Positions 57,656-64,000 of a stretch of DNA of 64,000 nucleotides are shown in pieces. Positions within the stretch are counted from its first letter, which is position 1; every line of letters begins with the position of its first letter. This stretch comes from Bacillus proteolyticus. Its GTDB lineage: Bacteria; Bacillota; Bacilli; Bacillales; Bacillaceae_G. Under the pieces are notes generated by a model. That model searched no databases, was not told the origin of the DNA, and saw only the letters and a program-made list of their open reading frames with translations. The DNA lies in the NCBI RefSeq assembly GCF_001884065.1, contig NZ_MACH01000093.1:180761-244760 (forward strand). The letters run 5' to 3'. A program made the position numbers and the translations under genes.

Positions 57656-57772
57656 TATATGGTAAGATAGATCGCCTTGAAAAGGTAAAAACGCTATGCT
57701 AGGAGAAGTAAAGTCACATTTAACTAGAACAAAACAGGTAACAGACGCACTATCAAAACTCGTAAAAATTAA

Positions 57773-57937
57773 AGGAATGAGAAAGAATATACAGTAGGAA
57801 CTAGCACTCCTAATGATTTTATAAGAAAAACTCACTTAAAAATTCATGTAAAAGGCAAGTATGTCTATTCTTATGATGTTATTTCTGAAAATGACATACC
57901 GGAGGGAATAAGAAAACAGGTGGAAAATAGCATATAA
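57773..57937 (+). pseudogene. yxeA: yxeA 3' fragment
   Basis: 55 codons (RNEKEYTVGTSTPNDFIRK ... KYVYSYDVISENDIPEGIRKQ) match the C-terminal half of the yxeA gene at 47701, about 88 percent at DNA level by eye, and end in TAA. The upstream half is missing and joined to unrelated sequence (an open frame from ATG 57696 whose start reads MLGEVKSHLTRTKQ). A hairpin AAAGAGCC ... GGCTCTTT follows. Confidence 0.75.
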
Positions 57938-57939
57938 AC

Positions 57940-57975
57940 AAAAGAGCCTACTCATGTGAGTTGGCTCTTTGTTTC
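57940..57975 (+). terminator. terminator after the yxeA fragment
   Basis: AAAGAGCC (57941-57948) pairs with GGCTCTTT (57963-57970), then T-rich. Confidence 0.65.
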
Positions 57976-58109
57976 CAGTTTTGACTCTCCCACCTACCGT
58001 TGGGCTACCGCTCTTCACACGCTTGAGGAGGGAGAATTCTTTCGATAAATTTATTAAATTAATTATCATTGTTGTAATAGCCATTGTTCAATTACTTTAA
58101 CTGTTTCAT

Positions 58110-58285
58110 CTTACCAAGAATCCCGCACAATTACTGAAGCTTTCAAGTAAAGGTTGTATCCAAACCGGAAAGGATGCTGACATCGTATTGTTAGAAAAAG
58201 AACGTTGGACGTTCACAGCGTCATTGCAACAGGCAAGTTTATGGTAGAAAATAAAGTTCCGATAGTGAAGGGAACTTTTGAATAG
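58110..58285 (+). pseudogene. beta-aspartyl (isoaspartyl) dipeptidase C-terminal relic
   Basis: LTKNPAQLLKLSSKG and GKDADIVLLEKE are read in one frame, then after a single-base shift LDVHSVIATGKFMVENKVPIVKGTFE to TAG 58283-58285. This is the C-terminal end of an amidohydrolase of the isoaspartyl dipeptidase type. The rest of the gene is gone. Confidence 0.6.
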
Positions 58286-58396
58286 AAAAGATAAGAAGCT
58301 TCTAGTAATTGTTGGGGTCACGTCACATCGCTATCAAGTTAAAAAATACATTCTTCCCCAAAACGATAAAAATGAACTTCGGTACTATAAAAAACA

Positions 58397-58445
58397 CAAA
58401 ATTTCCATTTAGGGGGTACTTTAAAAGCTTAGCTTGATGGTAATG
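58397..58445. repeat. 49-bp inverted repeat, right copy
   Basis: Reverse-complement partner of 48373-48421 (41 of 49 positions identical). The surrounding 58286-58640 shows no credible gene. Confidence 0.6.
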
Positions 58446-58643
58446 TCGCGGTACTCCTTAATGGAGTATTATCTTTATTTTGAACATTTAATAAAATTTT
58501 CCATGTTGTCCAGTTCTTGTTTTAATAACCTTGATAAAAATAATAGTTGTGGGAATGGCTCTAAAACCAAATCTTTATTAAAATCCTCTTTAATTTTAGC
58601 TAATTTTTTGGTTTCAATTTTCATTCTGGATCAAAAATAAATG

Positions 58644-58690
58644 TAAAAAGATAAGCACATCCTGTTAAAAAACAGATGTGCTTATCTTTT
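58644..58690 (-). terminator. terminator of the LPXTG adhesin gene
   Basis: AAAAAGATAAGCACATC ... GATGTGCTTATCTTTTT-like stem (ATGTGCTTATCTTTTT at the right) with T-run on the minus strand. Confidence 0.8.
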
Positions 58691-58696
58691 TAATAT

Positions 58697-61609
58697 CTAT
58701 GCATTTTTACGTTTTAAGAAAATCACTCCACCAACAATTAACAGTAATGCGCCTGTAGCTATAGAGATCCAACTTGTAAGGTTAGTACCTGTTTGCGGTA
58801 ACCATCCAATTTTAGATTGAATTTCTTTCTTAGGTTGTGATTGTTCTTTTACTTGCCCTTTAGGTTGCTCTGATGTTGGAGTATTTTTATCTGGATTCGG
58901 CTGTTCTGATTTAGGTTGTTCCGGTTTTGCCTCTTTAAATTTCACTGTTTGACCTACATCGTTAATGTCAGCGTGAGTTGCAATTACTTGACCTTCATGT
59001 AATAGGTCTTCAAACACGACTACTTCTCTTCCTTGCTGTTCAGCACCAACGAAAGTAAAATCTAATGTTACAAAACCATTCTTTTCTTTTGCAATAAACT
59101 TAGTCTCAGCTGTTACTTCTTTACCATCAATTAATAATGGTTCGTTAATAGCTTTGTTCATTAATTTACCTTTCACAGTGTACTCTTTATCAACAACTAA
59201 GTTAGTATACTCTACTTTGTCTTGGATAGTGATAGACTCGTTTGCATGAATCTCTTTTCCACCATCAGCTTTGTTTGTAGCTGTTGTTTTTACTGATGGC
59301 TTAACGAACTTAACTGTTTGACCTTTATCATTGATATCAGCATGTGTAGTAACAACTTTTCCGTCTTTCAGTAACTCTTCGAATACTACTACTTCTTTTT
59401 CTTCTAAACCAGTTGCATCAAATGTGAAGTCTAATGTAATAGAACCATTTGCTTCTTTTGGTGTAAACTTAGTTTCAGCTGTTACCTCTTTTCCATTTAC
59501 AACTAATGCTTTATTAGTTTCTTTATCCATTAATTTACCTTTTAAAGTGTACTCTTTACCTACTTGTAGGTCTTTGTATTTCACTTTATCTTGGATTGTT
59601 ACAGACTTAGAAGTGTGCATTTCTTTTGTACCATCTGTTTTATCCGTAGCTGTTGTTTTTATTGAAGGAATCTTTTCATCTTTAACAATATGTTTAATGA
59701 TTTGACCATTCTCTTTGATTTCAAAAGAAAACGTCTCTTCATTTAAGATATAACCTTTTGGTGCAACAGTTTCTTTATATGTGTATTTTCCAAATGGTAA
59801 CTTTTCAAATTTAGCGATACCTTTATCGTCTGTTTTTCCTTTCACTACTTCTTTCCCTGCTTCATTATAAATAGTGAATTCTGCATTTGGAAGCTTGTTG
59901 TTTCCATCAGCTACATCTACCTTTGTAATTTCTAAATCACCTTTGATAAGATGATTAACTGCCAATAACTCAATAATTTTTCCATGTCCCTTTATTTCGA
60001 ACACAATTGGTTCTTTAACAAGAACATAACCGTTTGGAGAAGTCTTTTCTACAAATGAATACTTACCATACGCTAAATCTTTGACGTTAATCTCGCCATT
60101 TTTATCTGTCTTATATTCGCCAATTACTTTCCCACTTGCATCTGTTAACTCAAATATTGCACCTTCTAATTTTTTGCTGATATCTTCATTATCTACTTTT
60201 AGTAATTTTACACTACCTTTTACTTCGGTATTTTCCACTGTAAAAGTAAGTGTTTTATTGTGTTCTTTAATTTCAAAAGGATACTTTGTTTTATTTCCAA
60301 TATATCCATTAGGTGTTTTTGTCTCTAAGAAATAATACTTACCATACGTAAGACCCTCAACGTTTGCAATTCCATTTTCCTTTGTTACTACTTTTTTCAC
60401 TTCTTTTCCATCTTCTGTGAAGACTGTGAATTCAACATTTGGTAAAACCTTTCCTGAATCACTAAGTTTCTTAATTTCGATGTTACCTTTTACTTTGTTA
60501 TTTACTACTTGGACAGCTCCTATTTCTCCTGTCTTAACTTCAATAGTTTGTGGTTTATCACCTGAAACATAACCTGTTGGTGCTTTAATTTCTTTTACTG
60601 TGTAAGTTCCAATTGGTAAGTTGTTTAGTTCTGCCATACCATCAGCACCAGTTGTAATTTTTCCAATTGATTCATTATTTGCATTAAAAACTTCAAATAC
60701 TGCGCCAGCTAAAACTTCCCCATTTTCTCCAACCTTTTTAATTTTTAAAGAACCGGCTGCTTCCCAATTTACTGCAAGGTCACTGCTAAGCTTTTCTTCA
60801 TTTCTCTCTAATAGTACTGTAGCATTCTGAACAGTATCAGTGCCGCGGTAAGCTATTGCTTGAACTTTAGTTAAATTAGCAGCAACACTTAGATTAAATT
60901 CACCTGTTTTTGTGTTCTTAGGAATTTGGATACGGAATTTTTCCCCAACTGAAAGCTGATCTTTCACTTCACCATTTTCACTAACAATTTTAACTCCATT
61001 AGGGGCATTTTTCGCTACTACTTTATAAGAACCACTCTTAGCATTTGTTTGTACTGTGTATAGGTTTGTTTCAAAGAACTCACCCTTTAATTCTGCTTTT
61101 TGTTTTTCAGCTGGAATAACATTCATATAAATATCTTGTGTATCTTCACTATTATTAGCAGCATTTATAATAGTTTTAGCTGCCTTCTCAACATTTTTAT
61201 TTGCATGCTTTAACTCATTTACATCAAGTTGACCTAAAGCATTCCAAATAGCTAGTTGCGTTGCATAATGAGCCTCATTTGTATTTGCAACCCCTAATTG
61301 CTCTACACTCTTTTGCGGGAAACCATTTAACAATACCCGATATACCATATTATCGGTTTTCCCCATTTCAGGTAGATCTTCTCCACTAGGCGATTTTAAT
61401 CCTAGAGTTAAGCAATATGCAATCTGACCACTTGAATTTTTAATCATTTCCGTTCTAATATACTTTCCTAGTTGATTACTATAACTCCAGTCCATCGAAT
61501 ACTTTTCATGAGTCATAACTTCTGCGCTAGCCCTTGGTAAAAACACATTAAGGAATAATGCCAGTACTGATAATAATGTAAAAACTCTTAAAATAGCTCT
61601 TTTCCCCAA
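58697..61609 (-). CDS. LPXTG surface adhesin: thioester, SpaA and VaFE domains
   Basis: 970-residue cell-wall-anchored protein. In order: signal peptide (about 1-30); a TQXA thioester domain with C66 (IAYCLTLGL) and Q118 (YATQLAIWNAL) placed for an internal thioester; a beta linker; four SpaA/CnaB isopeptide domains (about 287-375, 376-465, 466-556, 557-645); two VaFE (ester-bond) domains (about 650-755 and 760-870, each ending HADINDxGQTVKF); a Pro/Glu-rich linker; LPQTG, membrane helix and KRKNA tail for sortase. The start is TTG 61609 behind GGGAGG, not the ATG at 61645. Likely binds host or surface amines covalently; ligand unknown. Confidence 0.88.
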   Translation of the reverse strand: MGKRAILRVFTLLSVLALFLNVFLPRASAEVMTHEKYSMDWSYSNQLGKYIRTEMIKNSSGQIAYCLTLGLKSPSGEDLPEMGKTDNMVYRVLLNGFPQKSVEQLGVANTNEAHYATQLAIWNALGQLDVNELKHANKNVEKAAKTIINAANNSEDTQDIYMNVIPAEKQKAELKGEFFETNLYTVQTNAKSGSYKVVAKNAPNGVKIVSENGEVKDQLSVGEKFRIQIPKNTKTGEFNLSVAANLTKVQAIAYRGTDTVQNATVLLERNEEKLSSDLAVNWEAAGSLKIKKVGENGEVLAGAVFEVFNANNESIGKITTGADGMAELNNLPIGTYTVKEIKAPTGYVSGDKPQTIEVKTGEIGAVQVVNNKVKGNIEIKKLSDSGKVLPNVEFTVFTEDGKEVKKVVTKENGIANVEGLTYGKYYFLETKTPNGYIGNKTKYPFEIKEHNKTLTFTVENTEVKGSVKLLKVDNEDISKKLEGAIFELTDASGKVIGEYKTDKNGEINVKDLAYGKYSFVEKTSPNGYVLVKEPIVFEIKGHGKIIELLAVNHLIKGDLEITKVDVADGNNKLPNAEFTIYNEAGKEVVKGKTDDKGIAKFEKLPFGKYTYKETVAPKGYILNEETFSFEIKENGQIIKHIVKDEKIPSIKTTATDKTDGTKEMHTSKSVTIQDKVKYKDLQVGKEYTLKGKLMDKETNKALVVNGKEVTAETKFTPKEANGSITLDFTFDATGLEEKEVVVFEELLKDGKVVTTHADINDKGQTVKFVKPSVKTTATNKADGGKEIHANESITIQDKVEYTNLVVDKEYTVKGKLMNKAINEPLLIDGKEVTAETKFIAKEKNGFVTLDFTFVGAEQQGREVVVFEDLLHEGQVIATHADINDVGQTVKFKEAKPEQPKSEQPNPDKNTPTSEQPKGQVKEQSQPKKEIQSKIGWLPQTGTNLTSWISIATGALLLIVGGVIFLKRKNA

Positions 61610-62109
61610 TCTTGAAACCTCCCTAAAATAAATTAACCTGAGCATTCATCGAAATATTTAAATCATTCACGATTAACCCGATTATCATTATAAAACATAA
61701 AATTACAAATATTAAACATTTTTGTCAAAATCGTCAAAAAAATTACACATTTTAATATTTTTCAAGCTTTTTAGCGCATTAACTATTTACAAATTCCCAA
61801 AAAAGGCCTTAATTAACAAGACTAATATGTATGTTAAGTATGTAAATACCCAGTTCTTTTTGCTCAAGTTATTAACCTTTTATCCAATACATAAGTTCCT
61901 ATCTAATTCGATTTTTTTGAATACGTTATGCAGTTTTCTAGGGACGATTTTTTGGTCCTTTCGTTTGTTACCACCTTCAAGTCCTGCAACATCATAAGCT
62001 TTGCTATGTATCTTTAACAATCACCCAAATACGCATGGACAATTATCCAAAAATATACAAATAAATATAATATCGAGAACAATAGGATTAAGATAAGGAG
62101 TGACTGTCT
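61610..62109. other. spacer without a recognised gene
   Basis: AT-rich divergent spacer between the adhesin and the cysteine-rich ORF. It carries both ribosome sites; no coding stretch or clear operator seen. Confidence 0.5.
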
Positions 62110-62424
62110 TTGTATCGTCAAACATTTGAAGATTGTGTATGGGATTGCATTATGAAAGGTGGACATAGGTTTGAATGTGAAGATATATGTCGTATGAATC
62201 CATCTAGTGCCAATTTTTAAGGGTGCAACCTTCACTCAATACCAACAACATCTGCACCTATGGCATCTTGTGGTAAACCTTTGGCTTACGGGGACAACTC
62301 CTACTCACAGCCAACAGTTTATTCTTCCATTTTCTCAATAGATCCAGAGTGCTACGCCCAGTGCATAAGGAATGGTCATAGTCCCTTGTTCTGTCAAAAT
62401 GCTTGCAGAGAGAATCCATGGTAA
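62110..62424 (+). pseudogene. twin-CX3C cysteine-rich small protein split by in-frame TAA
   Basis: TTG 62110 (9 bases after AAGGAG) opens 36 codons ending at TAA 62218-62220. The very same frame continues for 67 codons to TAA 62424. Each half holds one C-x3-C-x9-C-x3-C unit (DCVWDC ... ECEDIC and ECYAQC ... FCQNAC), so the two are repeats of one cysteine hairpin. A terminator follows. Read as one gene it is about 104 residues; family not recognised. It could also be used as a short 36-residue protein. Confidence 0.6.
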
Positions 62425-62449
62425 AAATATTTTAATTCAATAAATAAGT

Positions 62450-62481
62450 AAAAAAACTATCTTATCTAAGATGGTTTTTTA
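62450..62481 (+). terminator. terminator of the cysteine-rich gene
   Basis: AAAAACTATCTTA-tct-AAGATGGTTTTTT hairpin with T-run. Confidence 0.75.
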
Positions 62482-62531
62482 TTTTCACACACAAGATTGT
62501 TACGAATTTAGGGCCTATTTTTTACAAATAA

Positions 62532-62562
62532 AAAAGATGACTCATTTCTGAGCCATCTTGAA
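62532..62562 (-). terminator. hairpin at the end of the small minus-strand ORF
   Basis: AAGATGACTC-atttct-GAGCCATCTT followed on the minus strand by a T-run; it overlaps the 3' end of the 33-residue frame. Confidence 0.65.
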
Positions 62563-62764
62563 TAAATAATTCGCTATATTCTTAACTGTTTCCGCAGAAT
62601 GTTCGTTTACAACAATAACTTTAATTCCCCAAAATTCCTTCATTCCGATTTTCCTCTACCTTTGTTCCTATATCTAATGTAGCCGAAATATCTAAAATCG
62701 ATAATTTATCTTCTTCATGTTCTGTGAGACTATTAATAATCTCACAGAACATGACCGTAGACAT
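62542..62764 (-). pseudogene. small frameshifted gene, family not recognised
   Basis: Two minus-strand frames overlap: 62764-62621 (47 residues, MSTVMFCEIINSLTEHEEDK ... KVEENRNE) and 62643-62542 (33 residues, MKEFWGIKVIVVNEHSAET ... NYLFKMAQK). The second ends inside a good terminator hairpin. One base shift near 62640 would join them into one small protein. A 14-bp inverted repeat lies in the first frame. Function unknown. Confidence 0.35.
62716..62753. repeat. 14-bp perfect inverted repeat
   Basis: CATGTTCTGTGAGA and TCTCACAGAACATG around a 10-base loop, with no T-run, inside the small frameshifted ORF. A recombination or protein-binding site is possible. Confidence 0.5.
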
Positions 62765-62845
62765 GTATAGCGACAGACACTTTTAATCCACTGAATTTCA
62801 AAGCCTTCATCATACCTCTCAAGTATATTAAAAGGCATCGAAACC

Positions 62846-62910
62846 ATTCATTATACATCGAAAAAAACGGAGTCTTCAACCAACCTTCGCTTTTTCGATG
62901 TATAATGAAT
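62846..62910. repeat. 20-bp perfect inverted repeat
   Basis: Arms at 62846-62865 and 62891-62910 (left arm starts ATTCATTATACATCG) around 25 bases. It lies just past the acyltransferase stop and may act as its terminator, or be a tiny mobile element with terminal inverted repeats. Confidence 0.6.
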
Positions 62911-62936
62911 TACAGAAATTTATAAAACATATCTAA

Positions 62937-64000
62937 TTATTGATTCACCGCTTTGACTACAAGTGCTGCGTATGCTTCAGCACCTAATTTGGTTAAATGC
63001 ACACCATCAGGTGCAAAGTAGTCTCTCTTTCCAGCACTTGCTGTATACCAATCGACTAGGGTTACATTCGGATATTTAGGTGTTGTCACTTTCAATCTCT
63101 CATTCACGATTGATTCCCACGGACGTGGTACCCTCGTATTAATAAATATCGCTTTACGCTCATTTCCAATTAATTCTATTAATGATACAAGTTGCTCCGT
63201 AGTAAAGGCTCCATTTGTACCTAATCCAATAATGACATAGTTTCCTAAATTCCCTTCATTCTTTAACTGTTCAACTACAGGAATCGCTTTTGACAGCTGG
63301 CGACCAATTTGTGCATCAATCCCAATATCAGGAAAAGCAGTTTTTAAATATGGAGCAATATCAATCATAACGGAATCGCCTATCGCTGTAACGTTGGAAG
63401 AACTTTTAGGTTGCACAGAATTTACTTCTTTTGATTCTTCTTGATTTTTGGGCGTCTCTTGAGCTGGATTTTCCCGAACTGCAACTGTATGTTTTGCTGG
63501 TTGTGTTTGTACTGCTTCCACCTTATCTAGTTGAGGATTCTCCTTAGCCTTACTAACTTTTGATAACACAAAAACGGCTATCGACGAAACGAATACTGCA
63601 CAAATTAAAGCTAACTTAACACCTAAAGCGACATTTTGAAGCTTTAAATTCTTAAACTGAATATTTCGGAGCGCACCTTGTCGGATTGGTTTTTCAATAT
63701 ACTTCCATGAAATTTGCGCAATCATTATAATTAGAAGAAATTGAAGAATTGCTCTTATTAGTGAAAAATCTCCAGCATTTACTTTTGGAGTCGTCAATGT
63801 AAGAATTGGATAATGCCAAAGATATATGCCATACGACCTTATTCCTATCCAGCGTAAAGGTCTAAATCGTAAAAATTGAGCGATACGGCTCGCTGGATGA
63901 GCAAGATTTGCCACTAACAATGCTGTTACAATTGATAAGAGAACCATTCCTCCATTGTATAGAAACGGATCATATTGATTCGTCTTCCAAAACATAAGCA
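62937..64000 (-). CDS. OatA-like acyltransferase, C-terminal part (5' end outside window)
   Basis: The frame is open to the right edge, so only about the last 354 residues are seen. First come several membrane helices with family motifs RWIGIRSYGIYLWHYPILTLTTPK and QISWKYIEKPIRQG (acyltransferase 3 domain). A linker follows, then an SGNH hydrolase domain: Ser in TAIGDSVMIDIAPYL, the Gly/Asn in GLGTNGAF, and Asp-His in APDGVHLTKLG. This fusion is that of OatA-type peptidoglycan O-acetyltransferases. Confidence 0.88.
   Translation of the reverse strand, partial: LMFWKTNQYDPFLYNGGMVLLSIVTALLVANLAHPASRIAQFLRFRPLRWIGIRSYGIYLWHYPILTLTTPKVNAGDFSLIRAILQFLLIIMIAQISWKYIEKPIRQGALRNIQFKNLKLQNVALGVKLALICAVFVSSIAVFVLSKVSKAKENPQLDKVEAVQTQPAKHTVAVRENPAQETPKNQEESKEVNSVQPKSSSNVTAIGDSVMIDIAPYLKTAFPDIGIDAQIGRQLSKAIPVVEQLKNEGNLGNYVIIGLGTNGAFTTEQLVSLIELIGNERKAIFINTRVPRPWESIVNERLKVTTPKYPNVTLVDWYTASAGKRDYFAPDGVHLTKLGAEAYAALVVKAVNQ

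Noticed and set aside
57836-58321. Two minus-strand frames of 82 and 71 codons
   Set aside because: Antisense to the yxeA and dipeptidase relics, no family pattern.
58434-58640. Plus-strand 68-codon frame
   Set aside because: No ribosome site, low-complexity composition, lies in relic-filled spacer across the 49-bp repeat.
62014-62235. Minus-strand 73-codon frame
   Set aside because: Antisense to the cysteine-rich gene; no ribosome site.

Overview
The window is low-GC Firmicute DNA and reads as a chromosomal segment of a Bacillus cereus group strain. The grounds are three copies of a ~145-bp repeat that I recognise as bcr1, an InhA-type metalloprotease, a rifamycin phosphotransferase of Bacillus/Listeria type, an SLH-domain surface protein, several Firmicute-type signal peptidases and PBPs, TTG/GTG starts behind strong GGAGG sites, and many intrinsic terminators. 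No rRNA, tRNA or CRISPR array was seen.

Layout. 0-4.4 kb: end of a methyltransferase, a signal peptidase, a class B PBP and a sirtuin. 4.4-7.1 kb: a peptide transporter (dtpT) with small ORFs and a gene relic, bounded by a 25-bp direct repeat. 7.1-12.9 kb: a pyroglutamate operon on the minus strand, reading iclR-pxpB-pxpC-pxpA-[bcr1]-DUF969-DUF979-pcp, with an IclR-type palindrome at its head. 13-26.5 kb: ordinary housekeeping and accessory genes (second signal peptidase, cutC, acyl-CoA dehydrogenase, YdcF, GNATs, YjiH, an SLH protein with a C39-like domain that lacks the usual Cys, an APH-like kinase, a ferritin-like protein, and a YhgE/TetR divergent pair) plus two more bcr1 copies. 26.6-37.7 kb: inhA, rph, an SOS-controlled uvrX-yolD pair, a 5'-nucleotidase gene with a stop at codon 2, and a catalase. 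37.8-44.3 kb: a small metabolic cluster (alpha/beta hydrolase, two isochorismatase-fold hydrolases, an ABM-domain membrane protein, a YtcJ-like amidohydrolase, a LysR regulator).

44.5-48.4 kb is a decayed stretch: a MarR pseudogene, a CorA pseudogene that lost its first membrane helix, an orphan ParM-like actin with a damaged start, yxeA and a shortened lipoprotein. 48.6-57.2 kb is the most interesting part. It is a minus-strand set of eight genes under a consensus sigma-A promoter with a Fur-like box at the start site. It joins a lipoprotein, a nucleotide-sugar epimerase, a flippase-like protein, a membrane phosphatase, a DPM1-like glycosyltransferase, an anchored helical protein, an FTR1 iron permease and a GT-C glycosyltransferase. 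A second Fur-like box precedes the anchored protein/FTR1 pair. The inferred theme is iron-responsive synthesis of a lipid-linked sugar or surface glycan together with iron uptake. The block lies between a complete yxeA and a 3' yxeA fragment in direct orientation, and between a 49-bp inverted repeat pair, so it may have moved as a unit.

57.2-58.5 kb holds relics of an IS91-like transposase, yxeA and an isoaspartyl dipeptidase. 58.7-61.6 kb is an LPXTG adhesin with thioester, SpaA and VaFE domains. 62.1-62.4 kb is a small twin-CX3C cysteine-rich gene split by an in-frame TAA. The window ends inside an OatA-like acyltransferase.
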